NCBI RefSeq assembly: GCF_000803265.1
Contig: NW_014575399.1
Coordinates: forward strand, 153,132-217,131
From: Ordospora colligata OC4
Taxonomy: Eukaryota > Microsporidia > Ordosporidae
DNA length: 64,000 bases
Direction: 5' to 3'
Shown: positions 36,854 through 47,159 of the stretch, piece by piece
How positions within the stretch are numbered: position 1 is the stretch's first letter
Layout: each line of letters opens with the position of its first letter
Made by a program: the position numbers and the translations under genes
The notes under the pieces: generated by a model
Seen by the model: only the letters and a program-made list of their open reading frames with translations
Told to the model about the DNA's origin: nothing
Database searches by the model: none

Positions 36854-37210
36854 TTAATCGAAATTCTCGGATTGGGATTCATCATCAGTGCCATTACTAG
36901 AAGTGCTGGAATTTTCATTTTCAATTATATTTGGATTTGACTCAAGAGTGGAATCCTCAGCAAATGTTCTTCGTTTGACTTCCTCCCAACTTACAGGTTT
37001 TGGAATAGCTTGTTCCAGACGTGTTATTCCTCTCTTTATAAGTTCATTCGTTTCATTCGCACTTTTTTGAAAGGTATCATGTAGTGTATCAACAACTGCA
37101 CTCTTGAGTGGATTATAAGTAACTGGTTCATTATTATTAAATCCACACCTACAACTACTCAGTGCACATATCGCAGAGGCAATATACACGACCTTTCTCT
37201 TCGTCAACAT
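36854..37210 (-). CDS. Small secreted protein, unknown
   Basis: 118 residues. The Met at 37210 begins a short signal peptide (KRKVVYIASAICALSSCRCG) and is preferred over the earlier GTG. The mature part is helical with HDTFQKSANETNELIKRG, then an acidic, Ser/Asn-rich tail (NIIENENSSTSSNGTDDE). No family recognised. It is separated from its neighbours by AT-rich gaps on both sides. Secretion is inferred from the leader. Confidence 0.55.
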   Translation of the reverse strand: MLTKRKVVYIASAICALSSCRCGFNNNEPVTYNPLKSAVVDTLHDTFQKSANETNELIKRGITRLEQAIPKPVSWEEVKRRTFAEDSTLESNPNIIENENSSTSSNGTDDESQSENFD

Positions 37211-37620
37211 CTTTTTTGAGGTGTCCACTTGCGCTTATATACTTTAGATCTCCTTTTGCTTTCCATGTGCAGAATATTGTATTCCATAACAAATATGTGA
37301 TTTATAGGACGGTTATACAAATATACATTTGTGGATATTAAGAATGAATGAGTGATTGTTCATATTGATTGATTTCGTTTAAATGCAAATTTATTATATT
37401 ATATCAATTGGATAAACAGTAATTAGGTATTTTTAGTATGTTAGATTGCTCAGTTTCAACAATGTGTGATTAATGCACTGTTTGCATTAAATCAGATAAA
37501 AATCATGCTTTTTTGTATTTTAGCTTGAGTTTAATAAGTTTATAGTTCGTCTGTTGATGCATTGCATATGCAGTTGTAAAAATTATGTATGTTTAAGATT
37601 GCTGAGCAGTGAAGGGTGAG
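37211..37620. other. Gene-free AT-rich stretch before midasin
   Basis: About 400 bases with no frame longer than about 60 codons and no RNA fold that I can see. It separates the small secreted protein gene from midasin, which are divergent. Confidence 0.4.
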
Positions 37621-40600
37621 ATGAGTAACAAGAAGTATAGGAAGGAAGAGATAGTCATGAGGGTTGATGAAGGGCAAGTTGAGTGTATTCGAGAAGCAAT
37701 AAGCCTCATGGTTCCTGTAGTAGTGTATGGAGAAGTTGGAAGGAGTTTTCTTGTGTCTAGGATGCACCGGGAGATTGTTGGAGACAAGGGAGGATTGGTG
37801 GAGATTGACTCAAGAGAGATATGCGACTCAAGAATACTAGGGGGATTCTATGGAGTTAAGGACGGAGATGTGCAGTATGTGAATGGAATGCTTGCGGAAT
37901 CGATGCAAAAGGGAGATTGGGTGTTATTTAAACGGATTGACAAGAATGACGGATTGTATCAGTATTTGAGCACTGTGCTGAGGTACAGAAGATTGCTATG
38001 TAGCGATGGAACAGAAATACGTGCACACAATCATTTTAGAGTGTTATTTACATCTGATGATAAAATTTGCACTGATGATGCAGTGTGTGTAGGGCCTGTG
38101 GCGTTTATGTTTGAAGATGCTATGAGGATGTTTGAGTCTGAATGTGTCCGACGACTTCTTTGCAAAGTTTTTGAAGGTATAAGTGTGAGTACGAATGGAT
38201 GGAAGTGTGGAGTTGATAAGGGTGTGGAATGTTTTGAAAGCTGCTGTAAGGTTGCATGCATGAATGGGGGATGGTGCTTGAAGGAAGGATCAAATGTTTG
38301 CAAGATGCATTTTACATCGTTGATTAGGATGAAGAAGAGATTGAAGGGAGTTTGTGGAACCAGTATTGATGAGAGGGTTATGATGTATCAAGCGATATGT
38401 AATGTGTTGCTGAAGCACGAGTCTAATTCTTTGCGCTGTGCACTTGTTCTATCGATGGTTCCTGATATAGTTTTGCATGGAAATGAGCTTGCAAAGACAA
38501 GGAGTGTGGAGTGGGGACTTTTCAACATTATTTGGAATGTGCGTAATGGTGATCATACATTGTTAGTTGGAGACACTGGAGTTGGTAAAACGTTGATGGT
38601 TGAATATTTGAGCCAGAAGTCATGCTTTTTTGTTGGGATGCCTAGCAAGCTCAGAGTGGTGAACATGTCCGTAGATTTTGATGGGATGGAGCTGATTGGG
38701 GGATATGGAACATTGAATGTGGAGCGAGAGATTGAGGAGATTGCTAGGAGTGTTGGAGCGAATGCGCCTTTGGGAGAAAGCAACAAAGATAAGCTGGAAT
38801 TTTTGAAGAAAGAGGAATCAATGAAAGTGAATGCAAGTGAGAAGATAGTTGGGAGGATTGATAATATTATGAATGTAGTGGAGAAGAAGGTGTATTTTGT
38901 TTACAAAGAGGGATTGTTAACTCAGTGCATGATGAAAGGAGAATGGCTGTTACTAGATGAGATAAATCTTTGCTCAGAAGAGACGCTAGATCTGATAGAT
39001 GGAGTCCTGGAGAAGAGGCAGATATTTTTGTATGAAAGTGGAGATTTGAAGCCATTTGAAATTCATCCTCAGTTTATGCTGTTTGCATGCATGAATCCTG
39101 GAGGAGATTTTGGAAAGAAGCGGTATGAAGGGCCAGGATTCAATGCTGTGTATGTGCATGACTTTAGCACATCAGCAAGGGATGTGGAGTTAGTTGCACA
39201 CTCTATACTGAAGGGATTGGTGAATGAAGAAAGCAGGAGGAAGATGTGTGAGTTTTTTTTGGAACTGAAGGATAAGGTTCGAAAGGGAGAGATCAGGAAT
39301 GAGATTGAACCGTTGATAAGTGGAAGGACGTTTGTAAGGGTTTTACGGTTTATTAAAGCAAGATTAAGCAAAGGGATTGAGAATGCAATCTACGATGCAT
39401 ATGAGCTGTTTGTGTTCACTCAGTTTGATTTTGTCAGCAGGATGATTGCTGTAACGATGTTTTCGAAGCACTTTGGAGAACGACGAGAGGAGGGCTGGAA
39501 GACAAAAGTAGAGAGTGGATTTGTTCTAACACCAAGGATACAAATGTGTGTACGGACTATGAAGCTAGGGATTGAGTGTGGAGTTGCATTGTTATTGCAG
39601 GGAGATACATCGACAGGAAAGACAAGTATGGTGATGCACCTTGCAAAGGAGATTGGAAAGAGGGTGATAAGGATCAACAATCATGAGCATACAGAAGCAG
39701 CTGACTACATTGGAGGATATTCATCAACTACAGAGGGAATTAAGTTTAGGGATGGAGTTCTTGTGCAGGCGATGCGAAGAGGAGACTGGGTGATTCTTGA
39801 TGAACTGAATCTTGCACCCAGTGAGGTTTTGGAGATATTGAACAGACTTCTTGATGACAACAGACAGATATATGTTCCGGAGACTGATGAGGTTGTTTGT
39901 CCACATAGGGACTTCCGGATATTTGCAACACAGAATGTGGGATATGGAGGGAGAAAAGGGCTTAGCAAGGCATTTAGAAACAGATTTGTGGAGTTATTTT
40001 TTCGAGAGACTGGGGATGACGAGGTGCTTGAGATTGTGCATGGCGCATCAAGACTTCCCATGAGCTTCTGTAAAAAGATGCTTGGAGTGTATAGCGGACT
40101 GAAGACGAAGAGAAGTATCAATGTGTTGATAACACTTAGAGAGTTGTTCAAATGGGCTTGTAGAGATCCTCGAAGTGCTGAAGATGTTTGTTTTTTGGGG
40201 ATGAGCATGATACATGAGAGGCAGAGAGGCGGTGAGGACAGGAAAAGAGTACAAGAGATATTTGTTGAAAGCTTTGGGGCAAAGAGCGTAGAGAGGTACT
40301 TGAGGATGATTAATGGCGATATTAATGAGAAAGATTGTGGAAATGTTTTTCTTGAATGTGGAGTTTGCAGTTCCAAGACATTTAATTTGATAGAGAAGAG
40401 ATGTGGAGAGAAGTTTGTGCTTACAAGGTCTTTTAGGAAACTTGTGAATCTTGTTGTATTGGCATTGAAAAGCAAGGAGCCTGTGCTTATTGTTGGAGAG
40501 ACAGGGATAGGAAAGACGAAGGTATGCGATGTGGTGAGTGAGTTATTTGGCAGGAATCTCCGAACGCTCAGTATACATGGAGGAGTGGAAAGTTCAGACT

Positions 40601-43600
40601 TTCTTGGAAGCTTTGTGTTTGAAGAATGCAAGATTGTATGGAAGGACGGACCTCTTGTGAGAGCGATGAAGAATGGAGAGGTGTTTTTGATTGATGAGAT
40701 AAACCTTGCGGAGGATTCGGTTCTTGAGAGGCTGAATAGTCTATTAGAGCCACATCGAACGATATACATAGCAGAGACAGGGGAAGAAGTAGTTGCACAT
40801 GAGAATTTTATGTTGCTTGCAACGATGAATCCTGGAGGAGACTTTGGAAAGAGAGAGCTGAGCCCAGCATTAAGGAATAGGTTTACAGAGATATACTTTG
40901 AGATAGAAAAAGATGAGGTCATTGAAGTTTTTGACAGGATGATTGAAGTCAGACTTGGAGCAGAGTCAGGGATTGGGTTACAAGAGATAGAGGAATTCAA
41001 GCAGCTGGGAAAGAGAGTGGATGTATCAGTAAGGAAGCTTGAGTTGATGATTGATTTTATATGCAAAAGATATGCTGGCGAGTCTGGATGTATAATATGT
41101 AAAGATGAATTTAATGCAAGACAAGTATGGAATGAGGCGTTGGAAATTGTTGGAGAGAAGGTTATGCTGGATGTGAGAGTGAAGTATGAGGAGCATTCAG
41201 GGATGTTCGGAGTGTTTCCGTATTTTGCGCAGGATGCTTTACCGAATGAATTTGACTTTGGATCGCCCACATCGGCAGTGAATTTGAAGAGGATTCTTAG
41301 AGCAATGAGCCTTGGAAGGGGAATTATGCTTGAAGGTGAACCAGGGATAGGGAAAACGAGCATTGTTCAGGCGATTGCAAGAAGGATGGGTAGAAGAAGC
41401 ATCCGGATAAACCTTAGTGAGCATACAGAGTTGAGTGACTTAGTTGGGAGTTACATTCCGGTTGGCGGGCAGATTAGGTTTGTTGGAAGCGAGCTTCTTG
41501 AGGTTCTAAGAGATGGAGGAGTAGTGATTTTTGATGAAATCAATTTATGCACGCAGAGTGTGATAGAAGGACTGAACTCTGTGCTTGATTACCGGAGGAA
41601 GCTGTTTATACCTGAGATGGTTGTGGATGTGAATGAGAAGACGTTTATTTTTGCAACGTTGAATCCTCATACAAGTAAGAATGGACGCAAGGAGCTTCCG
41701 AGGAGCTTTCTTGACCGATTTATCAGGATTAGAATGGACATGTATGGACCTGTAGATGTTGATCATATTATGCATAGGATTTATGCAAAGCCTGCGATAA
41801 TGAAAGAGTTAAGTCTTAGGGAGAATATTAGGTTGAACAAGATAGGAATTTTTGAAGAAAGGGAAGTGGATTACATGATGGATGAGAAGAGTATAAGAGT
41901 AGGATCAGTAAAAGTTATAAGACAAGATGGAATGAATGCTGATGTAATGCTTGAAGGGAGAAATGATGTATTGAAGGCAAGTAGAGGATTTGTGATGATA
42001 CATTCTCAGCTTGGACAGATTGAAAAGATTATGAAGTGTGTTGAGATGAGCATTCCTGTGGTGATATCTGGGGGAGTAGAGAAAGATTCGCTACTTTACT
42101 TTATATCATGGATGTATGAGATAGAAGTGGTGATGTTTAGCTGTCATAAGAACACTGATGTGTGTGATCTTCTCGGGCAGTACCAGAAGAAGGAGGATGG
42201 GATGTTTGAGTGGAGTGATTCTGTGGTTGTGAATGGGGTGCGTGAAGGGAAGATGATTGTGTTTTTTGGAGTTGAGCATGTGGACAAATCGGTCTTTGAC
42301 CGGTTGAATTCGCTTTTTGAGTCTGAACGAGTGTTGAATGTGTATGAGAAGGGGATTGACACAGATGTGGTTGTGAATGAGAAGACCAAGCTGATTATAG
42401 TAACAAAGGATGCAGAAGGGCTTTCGCCAGCGTTGCTTGATAGATGTATGCATGTGAAGCTAAGTAATGAGCTGGACTATATTGATGTGTGGAAATTGTT
42501 TATGAGGTCGCAAATGAGAGTGGAAAAGATAGTGCACAAGGACTTTGAAGGAGTTAATATGGAGAATGTTGAATGTGATGTCAGGCTTGATTTGCGACGT
42601 TTTTGGGTTTTAGGAAGATGGCCGAAGGTTCTGAGCAAGTGCCTGAATGGAGTATTTAACACGATTGATGAAAACGAGATACAGAGGATGTTTAGATATG
42701 AAGAGAAGTGTATAGAAGAGAAGAGTGTGGATATGGATGAAATTGAGTTTTATAAGAAGATTGGATATGAAGTATACAGGCCATGTAATGAAGAAGAGAG
42801 GGTGAATGTATTTAGAGAAATGATTGATGAGAGAAGTGAGATGAGAAGAATAGTGATGTTTATCAAATCAGCTGATTTTTGTATTTTGAAGAGACTGCGC
42901 CGAGGAGAAGGATGCAATTTGAACTTTGCCAGAAGTGTGAATGATTTGAAGATGAAGGTGATTAGTGCGATTGGGAATAAGAAGTTTGGTGATTATGAAC
43001 GGATCAAGAGGATCTCTAAATGTCTTTCAGGTGCTCAAGAGGTAAAAAGTGTTGAATTTGATCATTTTTTTATGAAGTTGATTGAGAATGGAAGAGACGA
43101 TCCTTTACAAATGCTAAAACATGAGCTTGTGTTCAATATGAATACATTTGAGAACCGAAGTATGAAAGAGATTCATGATATGACGATACAGATGTATAAG
43201 TATGGCAGAGGAAGTATTGATGAGCTGATCAAGAGATATGAGGAAGGGATTGCGGAATACAGGATGAAGATTGAAGCGATTGAACACCAAATGAAAAGGG
43301 ATTATGCAGGATTTGTAAAGGAAGTTAAAAGAGTAGATTTTTGTTCGTATATGTGTGGAGATAGGAAATACTATGATGCGTTTGCAGATATTTTTGATTA
43401 TTACCTGGTGTATTTGTTTGGAAGATGGATTAAGGGAGAAGGGTGTTCTGGGATGTGCAAGATGAGGAAATGTAATGAAGAAATGGAAGACAAAATATGC
43501 ATGGATGAAGGGAGTGTGATGTACAGTACTTTATGTTTGAATCTACTTAAGAATGGGATTAAGGTTATTGATGATCTTGGATCTATTGATTGCAAGCAGT

Positions 43601-46113
43601 TAAAGGATGGATTTTCGAAATACTTATATAACTTGTATTATGGAAAGCCAGTGAACAGAAACGACTTAGTTTTTGAAAGCATTGTGTTTGATGTTCCAGT
43701 GAGTGTTTGTAAGAAGGATTGGATTGATCTTGGATTGAAGTTTAATGACGAAGACCTGAATGATTGCTTGAGACGGATGTTTGATGTTGAGATGCATGCA
43801 AGGGTTATAGAAGAGTTCCGAGGAAGAATAACCGCAGATGATAATTTAGTGAAAATGATGAGCAATGATATTCTAGAGATGGGAATTTTTACAAAGATTG
43901 AAGATATTATGGATCATGTGGAGAAGAAGATTGAACAGAAGAAGAAGTGCCTGACTAATTATGACAAGGTTGATATATGCTCTACTAGTGAAGATGAGAA
44001 TAGTGAGAATTTGATTGTTATTGGAGCAGAGAAGGGTGAGTGTAATGCTGAAGACGATCAAGATGAACAGCTACTTAGAAGGCTTGAGATACTTTACAAG
44101 GACTCAAGTGTATGTGAGATTGAGAGGAATTACAGATACTTTTTGTACTTAGTCATAACACCTTTTACTCTTGAGGAGGCTGAAAGATACTTTTTTGACT
44201 GTTGTGTGTATGAGCATGTAGAGAGGATTAGGCATGCACGAGAATTTGCTATTAGAAGCAAGAGCCCGATGGTATACAATGCTACATTGAAGTATGTGGG
44301 ATTTGAGATTGAAAAGATGTATGATGCAAGAATAAGGAATGCAAAGAGTAAGCTTAGAAAGGATCCTGGGTTGTATAAGAAAACTCTTGCAGAGCTGAGA
44401 AGGTTTCTTGTTTTGCCTGTTACGAATGTACTGAAACTTGAATTTGATGAGCCTGATCCAGTGTGTCAGGGGCATCATCCTGGTAAGCAAGCATTTATTT
44501 TGAAAGACAGAGGAGAATGTGAATGCAAAGATTGGATTGAGTTATCAACAAGATTTGATAGAGGAGAGATTGCAAGAGCAGTTGCAGGACGAGCGATTAA
44601 GAAGAATGAGGTGATTGAGATATTCTTTGGAAGACTACCTGTGGATATGTTTTCGTATTCGGAGGTATGCTTAGGAAAGGTGATTAACCAGATGGTTGAT
44701 GATGCGAGTGTTTTAAGTCTGATGCGAATGGGAATAGAGTATCCGTATGTACCTTTTTTGTACTTTGTGTTTAATTTCTGTCGTGACGTGAGTGATGTTG
44801 AGGAAGTAGGAGAAGGGATGGAGACAGGACAAGGGAATGTTAATGTTAGTGAGCAAGTGAAACATGAGGATGAAGTTGAAGAAGATTATGGAGATCAAGA
44901 GATAGTGAGTGAGAGTGATGGGATTGATTTTGATAATGATGGAAATGTGTCTACTGTGAGTGATGTTTCTGATCAATGTGATAGTGGAGTGGATGGAAGC
45001 GATGAAGAAGAGAAAGAAGAGAGCGAGAGTGATACTACAGAGGCTGAGGAAGAAATGGATAATAAAATGGAGATAGAAGATGAGGGATATGGAACTGAAG
45101 GATCTGAAGATGAGGGAATGGAAATGTCATGTGAGCCATTATTGGAAGAAGAAATAAGTGAGGATAATAATGAGGATGAAGTTAGTGATATGGAGTGTGA
45201 TGAGAATGAGAATGATAATGATCAGGAAGAAGAAGATAGAGATGATAAGATAAATGGTAAGATGAACGAATATATGTTTGAAGAGTCGAAAGTGAACGAT
45301 AATCAGACATGTGACAGAGCAGATAATTACGAGCGTTATGTGTATGGAAGCAATCCGAATGATAAGGCACTATGTGAGGGAGAAGGGCAAGGAAAGATAT
45401 GTGGAGATTCTGAATCTGGAGAAGGAGAAGCAGTGGAAGCAACAGTAAGAATAGTGATGAAGGATGAAGATTGCAACAGACTAACGAATATGTTGAAGAT
45501 GGTTATTGAAGCAAACAAGAGCAATAAGTATAAGGGAGATTTTAAAAGTGGAAAGAAGTTGAATATGAAGAGGTTGGTTCCGTATATTGCAAGTGGGTTT
45601 AGAAGAGACAGGATATGGATGAAGAGGCAAAAGAGTGAGAAGAGGGAGTATGTTCTCCGCTTGTTTGTTGATAATAGCAAAAGCATGTATAGTCAGGAAA
45701 TGATTGATATGCTTCTGAGTTTGTACTCGAAAATAAGCAAATCGTTTTCTATTCTTGGGATTCCTGTTGAGGTATACAAGTTTGGAAATAGTTTGGAGAG
45801 ATGTGAAGTGAAGAGTATGAAATTTAATGAGTCTCAAACAAGGATTGATTGGATTGAAGAGTTTAACGATGGAATTAACGTGATTCTTACGGATGGACTG
45901 TTCCAAAATGTTGGGAAGCATCACCCGAACTTTTTAGTTCTATTGATAGACAAGTGCAATGTGAGAAAGATGTCGAAGGTGATGGTTTCTGAAGGATCGG
46001 TGTTTGTTCAGAAGTATTTAGATGTATTTCCACTGAAGTATTGTGTTATTGGGAGGATTGAAGAGTTGGAGTCGACATTTGTAATGGCACTTGGTGAGAT
46101 GTTGAATTTATGA
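37621..46113 (+). CDS. MDN1: Midasin (Rea1/Mdn1), shortened form
   Basis: 2830 residues against about 4900 in yeast. Midasin is a giant AAA+ ATPase that strips assembly factors from pre-60S particles. Walker A motifs: GDTGVGKT (about residue 317), GDTSTGKT (about 661), GETGIGKT (about 959) and GEPGIGKT (about 1239); each has a Walker B of the DE(I/L)NL type (LLLDEINL, VILDELNL, FLIDEINL, VIFDEINL). The first and sixth modules (GEVGRSF, GGVEKDS) are degenerate. A helical linker, an acidic Asp/Glu stretch (about 2390-2620) and the MIDAS domain with DNSKS (about 2684) follow. The true start is the ATG at 37621, not the earlier GTG. Confidence 0.97.
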   Translation: MSNKKYRKEEIVMRVDEGQVECIREAISLMVPVVVYGEVGRSFLVSRMHREIVGDKGGLVEIDSREICDSRILGGFYGVKDGDVQYVNGMLAESMQKGDWVLFKRIDKNDGLYQYLSTVLRYRRLLCSDGTEIRAHNHFRVLFTSDDKICTDDAVCVGPVAFMFEDAMRMFESECVRRLLCKVFEGISVSTNGWKCGVDKGVECFESCCKVACMNGGWCLKEGSNVCKMHFTSLIRMKKRLKGVCGTSIDERVMMYQAICNVLLKHESNSLRCALVLSMVPDIVLHGNELAKTRSVEWGLFNIIWNVRNGDHTLLVGDTGVGKTLMVEYLSQKSCFFVGMPSKLRVVNMSVDFDGMELIGGYGTLNVEREIEEIARSVGANAPLGESNKDKLEFLKKEESMKVNASEKIVGRIDNIMNVVEKKVYFVYKEGLLTQCMMKGEWLLLDEINLCSEETLDLIDGVLEKRQIFLYESGDLKPFEIHPQFMLFACMNPGGDFGKKRYEGPGFNAVYVHDFSTSARDVELVAHSILKGLVNEESRRKMCEFFLELKDKVRKGEIRNEIEPLISGRTFVRVLRFIKARLSKGIENAIYDAYELFVFTQFDFVSRMIAVTMFSKHFGERREEGWKTKVESGFVLTPRIQMCVRTMKLGIECGVALLLQGDTSTGKTSMVMHLAKEIGKRVIRINNHEHTEAADYIGGYSSTTEGIKFRDGVLVQAMRRGDWVILDELNLAPSEVLEILNRLLDDNRQIYVPETDEVVCPHRDFRIFATQNVGYGGRKGLSKAFRNRFVELFFRETGDDEVLEIVHGASRLPMSFCKKMLGVYSGLKTKRSINVLITLRELFKWACRDPRSAEDVCFLGMSMIHERQRGGEDRKRVQEIFVESFGAKSVERYLRMINGDINEKDCGNVFLECGVCSSKTFNLIEKRCGEKFVLTRSFRKLVNLVVLALKSKEPVLIVGETGIGKTKVCDVVSELFGRNLRTLSIHGGVESSDFLGSFVFEECKIVWKDGPLVRAMKNGEVFLIDEINLAEDSVLERLNSLLEPHRTIYIAETGEEVVAHENFMLLATMNPGGDFGKRELSPALRNRFTEIYFEIEKDEVIEVFDRMIEVRLGAESGIGLQEIEEFKQLGKRVDVSVRKLELMIDFICKRYAGESGCIICKDEFNARQVWNEALEIVGEKVMLDVRVKYEEHSGMFGVFPYFAQDALPNEFDFGSPTSAVNLKRILRAMSLGRGIMLEGEPGIGKTSIVQAIARRMGRRSIRINLSEHTELSDLVGSYIPVGGQIRFVGSELLEVLRDGGVVIFDEINLCTQSVIEGLNSVLDYRRKLFIPEMVVDVNEKTFIFATLNPHTSKNGRKELPRSFLDRFIRIRMDMYGPVDVDHIMHRIYAKPAIMKELSLRENIRLNKIGIFEEREVDYMMDEKSIRVGSVKVIRQDGMNADVMLEGRNDVLKASRGFVMIHSQLGQIEKIMKCVEMSIPVVISGGVEKDSLLYFISWMYEIEVVMFSCHKNTDVCDLLGQYQKKEDGMFEWSDSVVVNGVREGKMIVFFGVEHVDKSVFDRLNSLFESERVLNVYEKGIDTDVVVNEKTKLIIVTKDAEGLSPALLDRCMHVKLSNELDYIDVWKLFMRSQMRVEKIVHKDFEGVNMENVECDVRLDLRRFWVLGRWPKVLSKCLNGVFNTIDENEIQRMFRYEEKCIEEKSVDMDEIEFYKKIGYEVYRPCNEEERVNVFREMIDERSEMRRIVMFIKSADFCILKRLRRGEGCNLNFARSVNDLKMKVISAIGNKKFGDYERIKRISKCLSGAQEVKSVEFDHFFMKLIENGRDDPLQMLKHELVFNMNTFENRSMKEIHDMTIQMYKYGRGSIDELIKRYEEGIAEYRMKIEAIEHQMKRDYAGFVKEVKRVDFCSYMCGDRKYYDAFADIFDYYLVYLFGRWIKGEGCSGMCKMRKCNEEMEDKICMDEGSVMYSTLCLNLLKNGIKVIDDLGSIDCKQLKDGFSKYLYNLYYGKPVNRNDLVFESIVFDVPVSVCKKDWIDLGLKFNDEDLNDCLRRMFDVEMHARVIEEFRGRITADDNLVKMMSNDILEMGIFTKIEDIMDHVEKKIEQKKKCLTNYDKVDICSTSEDENSENLIVIGAEKGECNAEDDQDEQLLRRLEILYKDSSVCEIERNYRYFLYLVITPFTLEEAERYFFDCCVYEHVERIRHAREFAIRSKSPMVYNATLKYVGFEIEKMYDARIRNAKSKLRKDPGLYKKTLAELRRFLVLPVTNVLKLEFDEPDPVCQGHHPGKQAFILKDRGECECKDWIELSTRFDRGEIARAVAGRAIKKNEVIEIFFGRLPVDMFSYSEVCLGKVINQMVDDASVLSLMRMGIEYPYVPFLYFVFNFCRDVSDVEEVGEGMETGQGNVNVSEQVKHEDEVEEDYGDQEIVSESDGIDFDNDGNVSTVSDVSDQCDSGVDGSDEEEKEESESDTTEAEEEMDNKMEIEDEGYGTEGSEDEGMEMSCEPLLEEEISEDNNEDEVSDMECDENENDNDQEEEDRDDKINGKMNEYMFEESKVNDNQTCDRADNYERYVYGSNPNDKALCEGEGQGKICGDSESGEGEAVEATVRIVMKDEDCNRLTNMLKMVIEANKSNKYKGDFKSGKKLNMKRLVPYIASGFRRDRIWMKRQKSEKREYVLRLFVDNSKSMYSQEMIDMLLSLYSKISKSFSILGIPVEVYKFGNSLERCEVKSMKFNESQTRIDWIEEFNDGINVILTDGLFQNVGKHHPNFLVLLIDKCNVRKMSKVMVSEGSVFVQKYLDVFPLKYCVIGRIEELESTFVMALGEMLNL

Positions 46114-46209
46114 TGAAAGTATTTGCGTTAGTTTTTAGAATTGTGACTTGAATAAAATAGATATGCTGTTATAATTATAAGATTTATATTGAAAGCGAAA
46201 TAATTTTAT

Positions 46210-46524
46210 TCAGATTATGCCAATGTTTGATGCTATCTGGAGTGCAACACCATCCTCTGCAAACCTGACGTATGCTTTCTTGCCATGCTTGTTTATGAGT
46301 GTGTTGATCTTTTTGATTTTTGCAGAGTACAGTTCAGCGATTGCCTGTTTTATTTCTGGTTTAGTTGATGTCTTCTTGACGTAGAAGACCATCGTGTTGA
46401 ACTGTTCCATACATCGTGCGGCTTTTTCTGTTGATATTGCATACAGTACGATGTCATGCGGACTGTTTGATGCGATCTTTGGGACTAGCCTGGTAGTTCT
46501 AGAGGTTTTCTCAAGGGTATCCAT
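46210..46524 (-). CDS. RPL25: 60S ribosomal protein uL23 (RPL25)
   Basis: 104 residues. uL23 lines the exit tunnel mouth and binds signal-recognition and import factors. Family blocks: YAISTEKAARCMEQFNTMVF (family Y.L.TEKA...IE..NTLVF.V), KPEIKQAIAELY, VNTLI-type KKINTLINKHGKKAYVRF and the C-terminal ASNIGII. It lacks the basic N-terminal extension of yeast (142 residues), so import may differ. The coding strand shows CCCC two bases before the ATG (GGGG at 46526-46529). Confidence 0.95.
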   Translation of the reverse strand: MDTLEKTSRTTRLVPKIASNSPHDIVLYAISTEKAARCMEQFNTMVFYVKKTSTKPEIKQAIAELYSAKIKKINTLINKHGKKAYVRFAEDGVALQIASNIGII

Positions 46525-46921
46525 TGGGGCAATAGCGAGTGATAATTTTTGTAGATGAACATAATGTAAGATAAGATATGGATTGGGAGTATTTGTAGAT
46601 GTTGTATGATGTATGCAAGATATGGATTGAGAGTGGAATAAGTGAATTGGTTTCTGTTAATGTACAAGTATACAAAGATTATGTGTACTAGTGGAAGATT
46701 ATTTATAAGGTGTATGGTGTTATCTAACACATAATGTGAATGAATAAATATCCTATGGTATGAATGAGTAAATTAGTTCATAATGTGAATAAGAATCTGT
46801 TATACATAAAACAACTAATTGATTATCTATGTAATATAAGATGATGTGAAGTGTGTAGTAAAATATCATGAATAAAGATTATTGAAAGTGTTAGGTATTT
46901 TGACCGATACTTTTTGGATGA
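46525..46921. other. Gap between uL23 and tRNA-Asn
   Basis: About 390 bases, AT-rich with short repeats of gaatgagta / gtgaataag type. No frame or RNA gene seen except the start-proximal CCC of uL23 at the left end. Confidence 0.4.
46526..46529 (-). promoter_or_regulatory. CCCC start-proximal motif of uL23
   Basis: CCCC on the coding strand, one base before the ATG at 46524. Confidence 0.45.
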
Positions 46922-46993
46922 GCCTCTGTAGCGCAGTGGTTAACGCGTTCGGCTGTTAACCGAAAGGTCGAGAGTTCGAGTCTCTCCAGAGGC
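46922..46993 (+). tRNA. tRNA-Asn (anticodon GTT)
   Basis: 72 bases on the plus strand: acceptor GCCTCTG/CAGAGGC, D-arm GCG/CGC, anticodon stem TTCGG/CCGAA around CTGTTAA (anticodon GTT), variable AGGTC, T-stem GAGAG/CTCTC with loop TTCGAGT. No intron. Confidence 0.95.
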
Positions 46994-47154
46994 GTACTCT
47001 TTTGCTCCGCATCACCCATGAGCTACCTGAATCACTGAATTACACTACACATATAAAAATAACATTTTCAATCCATACCTAGCTTATACCTAACCATACA
47101 AGCAGGTAATTCATAAACCACATTCGTTACAATCAAATCATCTTCTGTTTTTAT

Positions 47155-47157
47155 CCC
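47155..47157 (+). promoter_or_regulatory. CCC start-proximal motif of CDK1
   Basis: CCC two bases before the ATG at 47160, after a T-rich run. Confidence 0.5.
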
Positions 47158-47159
47158 GG

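Noticed and set aside
39705..41363. Long antisense frame (552 codons) inside midasin
   Set aside because: It is on the opposite strand of the clearly conserved midasin AAA region, is Ser/Leu/Phe-rich with no domain and reflects codon bias of the real gene.
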